64,000 nt of DNA from ZC4RG30 sp964417875 (GCA_964417875.1 CAYQJU010000006.1:13207-77206), one strand, 5' to 3'; numbered from the stretch's first letter, positions 43,995-51,919 are shown. Numbers and translations: made by a program. Notes: generated from the letters alone by a model not told the origin.

Positions 43995-44239
43995 TGGCCA
44001 ACGTCACGCGCCAGGACGAGCGCACGGTCTGGGTCGAGGTCCGCATCCCTAAGCCCGTGTTCGATGGCCTGGCGCTCGCGTATGGCAGTCGTGGTCGAGC
44101 CATGGCGGCGCTGCGCGAGGATCTGCCCGCGCTACTCTCCGGCCTGCTGGATCGCGCGCCGTACCTGCCGCCTGCTGCGGCGGCCTCGGCCGATCCGCCG
44201 GCCGCTGCGCGCGTCGTGGTGTATCCGCCCGGGGCGTAG
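43994..44239 (+). CDS. Small unknown protein of the dif element
   Basis: The 81-residue product is not recognised. It begins MANVTRQDERTVWVEVRIP, has a short helical part (LAYGSRGRAMAALREDL) and ends in an Ala/Pro-rich tail. The N-terminus has the strand-helix pattern of small DNA-binding proteins but no clear motif. Translation is coupled to the preceding regulator through TGATG. Confidence 0.55.
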   Translation: MANVTRQDERTVWVEVRIPKPVFDGLALAYGSRGRAMAALREDLPALLSGLLDRAPYLPPAAAASADPPAAARVVVYPPGA

Positions 44240-44261
44240 CCGCCCAGCCTCCGGCCCGCTG

Positions 44262-44276
44262 CCGCTCGCTGAGCGG
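44262..44276. repeat. Small hairpin in the element's non-coding region
   Basis: CCGCTC and GAGCGG are inverted repeats with a GCT loop. It is the first of three hairpins in the 296-base region without a gene between 44240 and 44535. Confidence 0.5.
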
Positions 44277-44325
44277 ACGGCGTGATCGCGTTCGTCGTCC
44301 CTCCCCCTTCCCCGCTGCCGCCCGC

Positions 44326-44345
44326 TCGCCAAGCCCTCTTGGCGA
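44326..44345. repeat. 8-bp perfect hairpin in the element
   Basis: TCGCCAAG and CTTGGCGA are exact inverted repeats around a CCCT tetraloop. It sits 21 bases before the long hairpin. Confidence 0.7.
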
Positions 44346-44366
44346 TTCAGTGCGCCGCCGCCAGCG

Positions 44367-44425
44367 ACGGACCAGCCCGGCCGCCGCGCCGCGCCAGCGG
44401 CGCGGGCGGCGGCCGGGCGGTCCGT
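44367..44425. repeat. 59-base near-perfect hairpin, candidate phage origin or packaging signal
   Basis: The left arm (44367-44395) and right arm (44399-44425) pair along 27 positions with two single-base bulges and an AGC loop. It begins ACGGACC and ends GGTCCGT, with a very GC-rich middle. Filamentous phages carry their replication origin and packaging signal as such long hairpins in a gene-free region, which is where this stands. It has no T-run, so it is not an ordinary terminator. Confidence 0.7.
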
Positions 44426-44535
44426 AGTCTTGAAGAAGTAACACTTGATGACCATGACGTTCTGGCGTGACGCGCTACGGGGGGGAATGCGGCTTCGATG
44501 GTGATATCAAGGTGAATCACCCGTACAGTGCAGCG

Positions 44536-44775
44536 ATGCCATCTAACAAGCCCATGATTCCGCTCCGCCTTCCCGCCCCGATGCTTGAACGGGTGAAGGA
44601 CGCCGCCGCGCGCCAAGGGATTTCAGCGAATGCCTTGCTCACTCTGGTGGTCGGTCAGTGGCTCGATCCGCCGTTGCCGCCTGCGCCTTCCAGGTCCTCC
44701 AAGCTGGCGCGCAATGCGCCGTGCCCGTGCGGGTCCGGGGAGAAGTTCAAGCGTTGCTGCGGTGATCGCATCTGA
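44536..44775 (+). CDS. Small ribbon-helix-like protein with SEC-C zinc motif
   Basis: This 79-residue protein joins a short N-terminal domain (MIPLRLPAPMLERVKDAAAR, resembling an Arc/MetJ-like strand and helix) to a C-terminal SEC-C motif RNAPCPCGSGEKFKRCCG. SEC-C binds zinc and in SecA contacts SecB and ribosomes; in small proteins its role is unclear. The combination would suit a small DNA-binding or host-interaction protein. ATG 44536 is used; GTG 44467 is an in-frame alternative. It is the last gene before the right att site. Confidence 0.7.
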   Translation: MPSNKPMIPLRLPAPMLERVKDAAARQGISANALLTLVVGQWLDPPLPPAPSRSSKLARNAPCPCGSGEKFKRCCGDRI

Positions 44776-44815
44776 GGGGATGATGCGGAAAGCCTATAAA
44801 ACAAGGGGTTTTCGC

Positions 44816-44843
44816 ACTAGCACTTGTATACATTATGCGAAGT
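44816..44843 (-). other. Right attachment site of the dif element (half dif)
   Basis: Read on the minus strand, the XerC arm ACTTCGCATAA and centre TGTATA are the same as in dif, but the XerD arm is CAAGTGCTAGT and no longer matches. Loss of the XerD arm is typical of attP-derived ends of elements that integrate by XerC-first exchange. Confidence 0.8.
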
Positions 44844-45251
44844 CATGGAGTGCGAGCAGGAGACTCAGAGGCCCAACCACGTCGCTCCCAAAACATCGCT
44901 CCGGAAGACAGCGTGACGGCCAAAATTCGCTTGGCGTCCGCCCGGCCAAGGCCGAACCGACCGGCACTTCAATCGATTGCCCACACGCGCCGGACGATCG
45001 CATACAAAAGTGAGGCTTTTTGTCATCGGAAATCCGAAAGCACACCAGCAAAGACGTAGCTTGTTCCCAGCCCATTCCACAGCACGCCACTTGGCCCGTT
45101 GCCGGGCCCAGTCCCGGCCAACGCCGATGGCCCCGCAAGGCGATAACCATCGCCAGCATCGCCGGCGAGATCACACAGCAACGCGTGGACGCCGGATTTA
45201 GATTTCCCTCCTCCTGGCGGTGAACGTCATTACATGTTGTGGGGGAATGCG
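44844..45251. other. 408 bases without a recognisable gene right of the element
   Basis: Short open frames occur on both strands but none has a family motif or convincing start. It may be a decayed remnant of an earlier insertion or the upstream region of the next gene. No further copy of the dif core is present. Confidence 0.5.
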
Positions 45252-45626
45252 ATGAACAGTTTCATGAAACTTCCCATTGCGCTGTCCGCCCTCATGGGCG
45301 CAGGGATTGTCTCGGCTGCCGACGTCGACGGCACCTGGGTGGGCACGGTCGGCCAGTCCCAGGTCACGTTTGAATTGAAGGCCAATGGCGACAAGCTCAC
45401 CGGCACGCTGGACAATGCCGCAGCGCCGGGCGCTACCGAGATCCGCGACGGCAAGGTCAAGGGTGATGAAATCTCGTTCAATGTCGTCCGCACCCTGAAC
45501 AACGCCGAGACCACGGTGCCGTGGACGGGCAAGCTGGTCGGCGATGAACTGCGCCTGCAGCGTGGTGCGGTGGCAGGTAACGCGTTGGCCGAAGTGGTTG
45601 CGAAGCGCAAGCCAGCCGGCGAATGA
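45252..45626 (+). CDS. Small exported protein of unknown function
   Basis: The 124-residue protein has a signal peptide (cleavage near VSAA-DVD) and a beta-rich domain with ADVDGTWVGTVGQSQVTFEL and GNALAEVVAKRKP, the pattern of small lipocalin-like or beta-barrel periplasmic proteins. No family can be named. GGGGG stands 6 bases before ATG 45252. It is followed by a convergent GFA gene. Confidence 0.7.
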   Translation: MNSFMKLPIALSALMGAGIVSAADVDGTWVGTVGQSQVTFELKANGDKLTGTLDNAAAPGATEIRDGKVKGDEISFNVVRTLNNAETTVPWTGKLVGDELRLQRGAVAGNALAEVVAKRKPAGE

Positions 45627-45683
45627 CACGCGGCGGGGCGTCTGATCGTCAGCCGCCCCGCTTTCCTTTGCGCCGCGAGTCCG

Positions 45684-46076
45684 TCACTCGCCTGATCTGT
45701 CTTCCACCCGCTGCACCCACGCCAGCTTCTCCGCGACGAACGTGTCGCCGGTGGGAACCAGGTCGTCCTGATCGTCGAAGGTGCCGATCAGCAGGTGGGT
45801 CTGCGCCGCCCACTGCTTTCCCGAATAGGACATCGGCGTGCCGCATCGGCCGCAGAAGCCGCGTGCCACATCGGGCGAGCTGCGATGGATCGCGCGCTCG
45901 CCTGTCCAGCTGACGTTGCGCGAGTCGAAACCCACCCAGGTGGAAAACGGCGCACCGGTGGCCCGGCGGCAATCCCGGCAATGACAGTTGGTGATGAACC
46001 TCGGCGTGCCGTGTGCGACGAAGCGCAGGCTTCCGCAGTGACATCTGCTGGTGCGAAACAGGGTGTTTGCGCTCAT
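45684..46076 (-). CDS. GFA family (glutathione-dependent formaldehyde-activating-like) protein
   Basis: The 130-residue protein has the GFA zinc fold with CHCGSLRF, NCHCRDCRRATGAPF and FCGRCGTPMSY, giving the cysteines of two zinc sites. GFA-family members often act on glutathione conjugates, but true formaldehyde activity is seldom proven. The start at 46076 gives MSANTLFRTSRCHCG. It lies in a region with short unrelated genes. Confidence 0.88.
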   Translation of the reverse strand: MSANTLFRTSRCHCGSLRFVAHGTPRFITNCHCRDCRRATGAPFSTWVGFDSRNVSWTGERAIHRSSPDVARGFCGRCGTPMSYSGKQWAAQTHLLIGTFDDQDDLVPTGDTFVAEKLAWVQRVEDRSGE

Positions 46077-46237
46077 GCCTCATCTCCATGTGGGGCCGGT
46101 GGATGCCTTGTGCGGCAAGCGAACCCAGATGCTCGCGCCTGCATTTCATGCGTATCCGGTAACGCGAGTCACCAGCCGCCTCCCATCCTCCACAGCAGGC
46201 GCTATCCTTGCCGCCAGTCTACGCCAGAGGTGATTCC

Positions 46238-49138
46238 ATGCTCCGTCCCCTCCTCCTCTCGCTGATCGTCGCGGCGTTGCCGCTCGCCGGCTGCGGCTCG
46301 AAGACCACGCGTGCTCCGGATCCGGCACCTGCCGAAGAGCTGCTCGCCGCCGTTGACATCCCCTACGAGCAGTTCGAGCTGGAAAACGGCCTGCGCGTGC
46401 TGGTGCACACCGACCGCAAGGCGCCGATCGTGGCGGTCTCGGTCTGGTATGACGTGGGCTCGAAGCATGAGCCGGAGGGCAAGACCGGCTTTGCGCATCT
46501 GTTCGAGCACCTGATGTTCAACGGCACCGAGAATGCGCCGGGCGACTACTTCGAGCCGCTGCGCCAGGTGGGTGCCACCGATCTCAACGGCACCACCTGG
46601 TTCGACCGCACCAACTATTTCCAGACGGTGCCGACCACGGCGCTGGAAGTGGCGCTGTTCCTCGAGAGCGACCGCATGGGACACCTGCTGGGCGCGGTGA
46701 CGCAGCGCGTGCTCGACAACCAGCGCGGCGTGGTGCAGAACGAGAAGCGCCAGGGCGACAACCAGCCCTATGGCCTGGTCGAATATGCCCAGCTGGCGGC
46801 GCTGCTGCCGCCGGATCACCCCTATGGCCACAGCACCATCGGCTCGATGGCCGACCTCGATGCAGCCAGCCTTGCGGACGTGAAGGCCTGGTTCACCGAT
46901 CACTACGGACCCAACAACGCCGTCATCGTGCTGGCCGGCGACATCGATGCGGCGACGGCAAGGCCGCTGGTCGAGAAGTACTTCGGCGACATTCCGCGCG
47001 GCAAGCCGGCGCCTCAACTGACGGTCCCGGTGCCTACGCTCGCGGAATCGAAGTTCGAGGAGATGACCGACCATGTGCCCACCACGCGCCTGTACCGCAA
47101 CTGGACGGCGCCGGGCATGACCGATGCGGACGCCAACCCGCTGCGCATCGGCATGGCGGTGCTGGGCGGGCTGTCCAGCTCGCGCCTGGATAACATCCTG
47201 GTGCGCGAGGAGCAGCTGGCGGTGCGCGTCGCGGCCTACTACCAGGACTTCGCGCAGCTGGGTCTCCTCGAGATCTTTGCCGACGTGAAGCCGGGTGTGG
47301 ACCCGCAGCTGGTGTCGCGGCGCCTGGATGAGATCGTGGCGCAGTACATCGAGGAAGGTCCCACGCAGGACGAAGTGCAGCGTGTGGTGGTGAGCAACAT
47401 CGCCAGCGCCATCGCGGGACTGGAATCGGTGGGCGGCTTCAGCGGCAAGGCCCCGACGCTGGCCGAAGGTCTGCTCTACACGGGGGATCCCGCCTTCTAC
47501 AAGAAGCGCCTTGCTGCAGCGACGCCCGCGGAGGTCACCGCGGCGCTGCAGCGCTGGCTGAAGCGGCCGGTCTATGCGCTGCATGTGGTGCCCGGTGAAC
47601 GCGGTGCCTACGAAGAGGCCAAGGGGGTAGCGGCGCGCGCGCCGATGGCCACCGGCATGCAGCCCGCCTTCTACACCCCGCCCGGCGAGCCGCGCACGCT
47701 GCCGCGCCTTGCTGCCGACCGCAGCCAGCTCCCCGAGGTCACCTCGGTGCCGCAGCTGGATTTCCCCGCGGTGGAAACCGCCGAGCTGTCCAATGGCATC
47801 CAGGTGCATTTCGCCCGCCGCGAGGCGGTCCCCACGCTGCGGCTGTCGGTGGTGTTCGACGCCGGCTATGCCGCCGACCCGAAGGATGCGCTCGGCACGC
47901 AGTCGCTGATGCTGGCGCTGCTGCCGGAGGGCACCGTCACGCGCAACAGCACGCAGATTGCCGAGGAGCAGGAGCGCCTCGGTGCCAGCATCGCCGCCGG
48001 CGCAACGCTCGACCGCACGATGATCCAGATGTTCGCGCTGGTGCCGAATCTTGCGCTGTCGCTCGACCTGCTGGCCGACATCGTGAAGAACCCGGCCTTC
48101 GATGCAGGCGAGCTGGAGCGCCTGCGCGCGCAGCAGCTCAATGGCATTGCGGCTGAGAGCGCCGATCCGCAGGGACTTGCGCAGCGCACGCTGCCGCCAC
48201 TGCTGTACGGCGCCGGCCATCCCTATGGCGTGCCCTCCAGCGGCACCGGCGATCCGGCGGTGGTACAACAGCTTGCACGCGATGACCTGATCGCGTTCCA
48301 CCAGGCATGGATCCGTCCCGACAATGCGCAGATCTTCGCGGTCGGCGACACCACGCTCGCGGAACTGCTGCCGCTGCTCGAGGAGCGCTTCGGCGGCGAG
48401 GGCTGGCACGCGCCAGATGTCGCCAGCGGCGAGAAGAACTTCGAGGCGGAGGTCCCCGCCAGCAGCGAGCGCATCGTGCTGGTGAACCGTCCGGGTTCGC
48501 CGCAGTCGATGATCTATGCCGGCCAGGTGCTCGATCGCACCGGCGCCGATGAACTCGAGGCACTGCTGGCCGGCAACGAGGTGCTGGGCGGCAACTTCCT
48601 GTCGCGCATCAACATGGATCTGCGCGAGGACAAGGGCTGGTCCTATGGCGTGCGCGGCGGGGTGAGCCTGCTCGAGTATCGCCTGCCCTACCTGCTGCGC
48701 GCGCCGGTGCAGACCGACAGGACCGGGGATTCCATCCGCGTGCTTCGCCAGCACATCCGCGATTTCGTCGGTGGCAATGGCGTCACGCCCGCGGAACTGG
48801 AGCGGACCATCAACGGACGGGTGCGCGAACTGCCGGGCAGCTACGAGACCTCCGCCGCAGTGCTGCGGCAGATGCAGGAGGATGTGCTGTTCCAGCGTCC
48901 GGCCAACTATGTGGAAACGCTGGCCGGGCTCTACCAGCGCATGGATGCGGCCACGCTGAACGAGGCGGTGCGTGCCGCGATCGATCCGGACAAGTTCACC
49001 TGGGTGGTGGTGGGTGACCGTGCGCAGGTGCTGCCGCAGCTGCAGCGGCTGCGAATCCCCGTGGAGGTGATCGAGGCCCCCGCGGCGCCTGCTGCCGGGG
49101 TGGCCGCGGGCCCGGAGGCTAGGGCGCCAGCGGGTTAA
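46238..49138 (+). CDS. M16 family zinc peptidase lipoprotein
   Basis: This 966-residue protein has a lipoprotein signal (LPLAGCGS, Cys about residue 18) and two M16 halves. The first half contains the inverted zinc motif HLFEHLMF (HxxEH, near residue 88) with a downstream Glu in the RGVVQNEKRQG stretch. The second half is inactive, as usual for pitrilysin-type enzymes. It degrades or processes peptides in the periplasm. ATG 46238 gives the signal; the open frame starts at TTG 46208. Confidence 0.9.
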   Translation: MLRPLLLSLIVAALPLAGCGSKTTRAPDPAPAEELLAAVDIPYEQFELENGLRVLVHTDRKAPIVAVSVWYDVGSKHEPEGKTGFAHLFEHLMFNGTENAPGDYFEPLRQVGATDLNGTTWFDRTNYFQTVPTTALEVALFLESDRMGHLLGAVTQRVLDNQRGVVQNEKRQGDNQPYGLVEYAQLAALLPPDHPYGHSTIGSMADLDAASLADVKAWFTDHYGPNNAVIVLAGDIDAATARPLVEKYFGDIPRGKPAPQLTVPVPTLAESKFEEMTDHVPTTRLYRNWTAPGMTDADANPLRIGMAVLGGLSSSRLDNILVREEQLAVRVAAYYQDFAQLGLLEIFADVKPGVDPQLVSRRLDEIVAQYIEEGPTQDEVQRVVVSNIASAIAGLESVGGFSGKAPTLAEGLLYTGDPAFYKKRLAAATPAEVTAALQRWLKRPVYALHVVPGERGAYEEAKGVAARAPMATGMQPAFYTPPGEPRTLPRLAADRSQLPEVTSVPQLDFPAVETAELSNGIQVHFARREAVPTLRLSVVFDAGYAADPKDALGTQSLMLALLPEGTVTRNSTQIAEEQERLGASIAAGATLDRTMIQMFALVPNLALSLDLLADIVKNPAFDAGELERLRAQQLNGIAAESADPQGLAQRTLPPLLYGAGHPYGVPSSGTGDPAVVQQLARDDLIAFHQAWIRPDNAQIFAVGDTTLAELLPLLEERFGGEGWHAPDVASGEKNFEAEVPASSERIVLVNRPGSPQSMIYAGQVLDRTGADELEALLAGNEVLGGNFLSRINMDLREDKGWSYGVRGGVSLLEYRLPYLLRAPVQTDRTGDSIRVLRQHIRDFVGGNGVTPAELERTINGRVRELPGSYETSAAVLRQMQEDVLFQRPANYVETLAGLYQRMDAATLNEAVRAAIDPDKFTWVVVGDRAQVLPQLQRLRIPVEVIEAPAAPAAGVAAGPEARAPAG

Positions 49139-49175
49139 AAACTCTTGCCAACTCAATAGCCTGAGAGATAAACCT

Positions 49176-49212
49176 GAGGCAGTGCATAGCTGCATGCGGC
49201 GATCACTGCCTC
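49176..49212. terminator. Inverted repeat after the M16 peptidase gene
   Basis: GAGGCAGTG (49176-49184) and CACTGCCTC (49204-49212) are exact 9-base inverted repeats with a 19-base loop. No T-run follows, so it is a possible terminator or RNA-stability structure. Confidence 0.4.
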
Positions 49213-49224
49213 ACTCGTCCCCCT

Positions 49225-49242
49225 CGCGGGTCTAGACTCGCG
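49225..49242. promoter_or_regulatory. 18-base near-palindrome before the DUF3562-like gene
   Basis: CGCGGGTCT and AGACTCGCG form an 18-base palindrome with one mismatched pair, centred on CTAG. It lies 28 bases before the ATG at 49270. It could be an operator; no regulator is assigned. Confidence 0.3.
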
Positions 49243-49269
49243 CCGTTGGCGACTGTTGAGACCTGAAGC

Positions 49270-49461
49270 ATGGACCAGAATCCCGACGCATCCCTGCTCG
49301 AATCCCTTGCACGCGACACCCACGCTCCGCTGGACGAGGTGCTCGCATTGTTCGAACGTGAACGTGATGCACTGGCCCGCGAGGCCACCGTTCCCAATTA
49401 CATCAACCTGCTCGCCGCGCGCCGCGTGCGCAAACAGCTGCTCTCAGGCGGCGAACACTGA
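49270..49461 (+). CDS. Small DUF3562-like protein
   Basis: The 63-residue product is a small helical protein: MDQNPDASLLESLARDTHAP, then EVLALFERERDALA and a final NYINLLAARRVRKQLLSGG. This pattern resembles DUF3562, small proteins with no known function. It starts from ATG 49270, 131 bases after the M16 gene. Confidence 0.6.
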   Translation: MDQNPDASLLESLARDTHAPLDEVLALFERERDALAREATVPNYINLLAARRVRKQLLSGGEH

Positions 49462-49521
49462 CAGCGCGCATGGCGTGCGCGGCACTGGCGGCGCACGCTT
49501 TGCCTTTCATACGCTTGAGGG

Positions 49522-50763
49522 ATGGACTCGGTCATCTCCCTGCATGCGCTGGCGTCTTCGGTGGGCATTGGCCTTTTGATCGGCGCCGTCCGCGAACGCG
49601 CCCAGTCCGATCCTGAAAAATCCATCGCCGGCCTGCGCACCCATCTGCTGGTGGCACTGAGCGGCACACTCGGCGCCCTCCTCGGCACCCTGGTGCTGGC
49701 CGTCATCCTGCTGCTGCTGGGCGCGATGATGGTGGTGGGCTATGTGCGCAATGGCGGGGGCGCGGGCCTGACCGGTGAAGTGGCCGTGCCGGTCACGGCA
49801 TTGCTGGCCGCGCTGGCGGTCTCCTATCCGGGTTTTGCCGCCGGCGTCGCCGTCATCGTCGCCGCCGCACTGTATGCCAAGGAACCGCTGCACCAGCTGG
49901 TGCGCCAGCAGGTCAGCGATTCGGAACTGCGCGCCGGACTGCTGCTGGCCGGCGCCGCGCTGGTGGTGCTGCCGCTGCTGCCGGATGAGCCGGTGGATCC
50001 CTGGGGCGTGCTGGTGCCGGCGAAACTCTGGCGGCTGGTGGTGCTGATCCTGGCCGTGGGCATGGTGGGCCACCTCGCCCGGCGCATCATCGGCGCGCGC
50101 TGGGGTCTGCCGCTGGCGGGCTTCTTCTCCGGCTTCGCCTCCTCCACTGCTGCGGTCGCCGGATTCGGCCAGCGCGCCCGCGCGGAGCAGGGACACATCG
50201 GACCTGCCGCGGCCGGCGCGCTGTTCGCGAACCTGGGCTCGCTGTTCCTGTTTGCTGGCGTGATCGGCGCCGGTGCGCCGGCGCTGCTGCGCCATGTGGC
50301 GCTGCCGCTGGGCGCGGCCTGCATCGTGCTGGCCGCCTTCGCGCTGGTCGGCGTGCTTCGCCGCGACGGCCTGGACAACCTGCCCGAGAACGATCGCGCG
50401 CGGGTCTTCCGCCTCAGCCACGCCCTGCTGCTGGTGGCGCTGATGGCGATGCTGCTGGTGGTGTCGGCGCTGGTGCGCATCAAGTTCGGCAGTGCCGGGG
50501 TGCTGGCGGCCTCGGCGGCCGTGGCGGCCGTCGAGCTGCATGCGGCCGCGGCGAGCCTCACGCAGCTGGCCGCCCAGCAGGCACTGTCAACGCAGACGGC
50601 CGGCTGGGGCCTGGTGCTGCTGATCCTGGTGGCGGGACTGGCCAAGTCTGGCCTGGCCTTTGCCAGCGGCGGCGCGGCCTATGGTTGGCGGATCACAACA
50701 GGACTGACCGCCACGTCGCTGACGATGGGCATTGTGATGTGGCTGCTATCACACACGGCGTGA
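49522..50763 (+). CDS. MgtC/SapB-DUF4010 membrane protein
   Basis: The 413-residue inner-membrane protein has about ten hydrophobic helices. The first third resembles MgtC/SapB (GIGLLIGAVRERAQ near residue 15, RTHLLVALSGTLGALLG), the rest DUF4010 with FSGFASSTAAVAGFGQRA and a final AKSGLAFASGG. Function is unknown; relatives are candidate transporters or magnesium-homeostasis proteins. Confidence 0.83.
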   Translation: MDSVISLHALASSVGIGLLIGAVRERAQSDPEKSIAGLRTHLLVALSGTLGALLGTLVLAVILLLLGAMMVVGYVRNGGGAGLTGEVAVPVTALLAALAVSYPGFAAGVAVIVAAALYAKEPLHQLVRQQVSDSELRAGLLLAGAALVVLPLLPDEPVDPWGVLVPAKLWRLVVLILAVGMVGHLARRIIGARWGLPLAGFFSGFASSTAAVAGFGQRARAEQGHIGPAAAGALFANLGSLFLFAGVIGAGAPALLRHVALPLGAACIVLAAFALVGVLRRDGLDNLPENDRARVFRLSHALLLVALMAMLLVVSALVRIKFGSAGVLAASAAVAAVELHAAAASLTQLAAQQALSTQTAGWGLVLLILVAGLAKSGLAFASGGAAYGWRITTGLTATSLTMGIVMWLLSHTA

Positions 50764-50878
50764 ATCTCCGCGCCCCGGGCGCGCCTGACCGGCCGCCGCC
50801 GCCCGTGCCAATCCGGCACGCCGCGTTCCAGATTGTGAATCCGTCATTTGCGCTCATGTATCCGGGGTGTATATTCGG

Positions 50879-50915
50879 ACCGTACCTCCTTGACATAACA
50901 GGAGGTTTTTACGGT
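50879..50915 (+). other. Structured leader element with ACCTCC/GGAGGT stem
   Basis: ACCTCC (50884-50889) pairs with GGAGGT (50901-50906), followed by T5 as in an intrinsic terminator. The stem extends as ACCGT with ACGGT if TTTT bulges out. It lies 82 bases before the gene at 50998 and 120 bases after the DUF4010 gene. Terminator or attenuator are both possible. Confidence 0.45.
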
Positions 50916-50920
50916 GCTGA

Positions 50921-50939
50921 CTTCAAGTAACACTTGAAG
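50921..50939. promoter_or_regulatory. 8-bp palindrome, candidate MerR-type operator
   Basis: CTTCAAGT and ACTTGAAG are exact inverted repeats with an AAC spacer. The half-sites resemble those of MerR-family sites such as the SoxR box, but the spacer is one base longer. It lies upstream of the gene at 50998. Confidence 0.4.
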
Positions 50940-50997
50940 TTGCGCCTACAACAAGACCTTCGGGATTGAAGTCGGCCGCCTTTCCGGGATTCATGTC

Positions 50998-51372
50998 ATG
51001 AGCAATAATTTCGACCATCTTCAGCTGGCCACGCTGCGACTCTCGCAGGATGGCCCCATCAAGGACCGCCTGATCGCGGCCTACGATGCCCACCTCGCTG
51101 CCGTCGAGGCCGAGGAACTGCCAGAGAACATGCGCGCGGACTTCGGCGCGCTGTGCGCCGCGATGCACCGGGAAACCCCGCAGGCGCGCGAAAGCGCCGT
51201 GCGCGCGTCGGTGCGCAAGATGTCTGCCGGCGAGGCCAGCGAATATGCCGCGCTGGTGGTGCGGCTGTTCGGCGCGATGGCGCGCGCCGATGCGGCCCGG
51301 GCGGCCTCGGCAGCCGCGCGTTCGGCACGCCTGCCCGCCCATGTGGTGCAGCTGTTCGCCGCTGAAGCCTGA
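50998..51372 (+). CDS. Conserved hypothetical protein
   Basis: The 124-residue protein is helical, with MSNNFDHLQLATLRLSQDGP at the start, an EELPENMRADFGALCAAMH segment and a C-terminal Ala/Arg-rich helix. No family was recognised. It has no signal peptide. It is preceded by a palindrome and a structured leader and converges on the TIR-like gene with a 3-base gap. Confidence 0.6.
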   Translation: MSNNFDHLQLATLRLSQDGPIKDRLIAAYDAHLAAVEAEELPENMRADFGALCAAMHRETPQARESAVRASVRKMSAGEASEYAALVVRLFGAMARADAARAASAAARSARLPAHVVQLFAAEA

Positions 51373-51375
51373 CGG

Positions 51376-51852
51376 CTAGAGCTTGAAGTCCTTGAAATCG
51401 TCGGGGTTGAACTCGACGGTTTCGAAACGCGCGGTGTTCTCGCCGCGCGCCAGGCGGCGGATGGCATCGACCATGCCCCGCTCCTCCCAGGCCACGGTTT
51501 CGGTGCAGCGGTCCGTCAGCAGCTTCGGCAGCTCGCGCGCCGTGCCGAAGTGCTGCATCAGCAGCACCGGCTTGTTTTCCGACTGCGCGTAGTTCATCTG
51601 GAAGATGGTGAGGTCGGGCTGCTCGTCGTGCAGGCTCGGCACCACCACGATCACCTCGGCCTGGGCGATCTGCCGCCGCAGGTCTTCGCGGATGCTCTCC
51701 GTGTCGGTCTTGGCTGGCGGATGATCGGGAGTGCTGGTGTTGCGATAGAAAAAATTGCGGGCACTCTCGAGATATTCGAACACGCGCTGGTAGTCGTCGG
51801 AGTCCTGCCAGTTGTGCGTGACGTACACGCGGATGGGATTCTGCTGCGACAT
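51376..51852 (-). CDS. TIR-like (MTH538/DUF1863-type) domain protein
   Basis: The 158-residue protein has the start RVYVTHNWQDSDDYQRVFEYLE (about residues 7-28), a conserved SARNFFYRNTSTPDH loop, IAQAEVIVVVPSLHD and NKPVLLMQHFGTA, a flavodoxin-like fold of the TIR-like MTH538 type. Related ThsB proteins act in Thoeris defence, but most standalone members are uncharacterised. The start at 51852 (MSQQNPIRVYV) is preferred to the longer frame. It is divergent from the endonuclease/exonuclease/phosphatase gene. Confidence 0.6.
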   Translation of the reverse strand: MSQQNPIRVYVTHNWQDSDDYQRVFEYLESARNFFYRNTSTPDHPPAKTDTESIREDLRRQIAQAEVIVVVPSLHDEQPDLTIFQMNYAQSENKPVLLMQHFGTARELPKLLTDRCTETVAWEERGMVDAIRRLARGENTARFETVEFNPDDFKDFKL

Positions 51853-51919
51853 GGGATCTTCAGTGTACCGCAAGTCCCGATACACTAACGATTCACTGGA
51901 CATTATCGCGGGATCGCAC

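Larger units (their letters stand above)
43239..44843. mobile_element. Dif-integrated mini element (IMEX-type, filamentous-phage-like satellite)
   Basis: Two copies of a 17-base sequence, TATACATTATGCGAAGT, stand 1,577 bases apart (43250-43266 and 44827-44843). The left one is part of a complete dif site; the right one keeps the central region and XerC arm only. Between them are three small genes and several strong hairpins. There is no integrase gene. This is the pattern of elements that use host XerCD to enter dif, mostly filamentous phages and their satellites. Capsid, replication and assembly genes are missing, so it is a satellite, remnant or unknown class. Confidence 0.8.

Noticed and set aside
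43239..44843. Transposon or insertion sequence as explanation of the island
   Set aside because: There is no transposase and no terminal inverted repeat; the boundary repeats are dif sequences.
44833..45174. 113-codon minus-strand frame right of the dif element
   Set aside because: No recognisable motif, no good start, Cys/Leu/Ser-rich mixture; could be decayed sequence but not supportable as a gene.
46202..49195. Long open frame (997 codons) on the minus strand opposite the M16 peptidase gene
   Set aside because: It is an antisense shadow of a high-GC gene: its translation is rich in Arg, His, Gln and Ala with no domain, while the plus strand carries full peptidase motifs.
50884..50910. 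Simple intrinsic terminator of the DUF4010 gene
   Set aside because: Possible, but the stem is short, sits 120 bases after the stop and contains an SD-like GGAGG with an extended pairing, so I describe it as a structured leader element instead.
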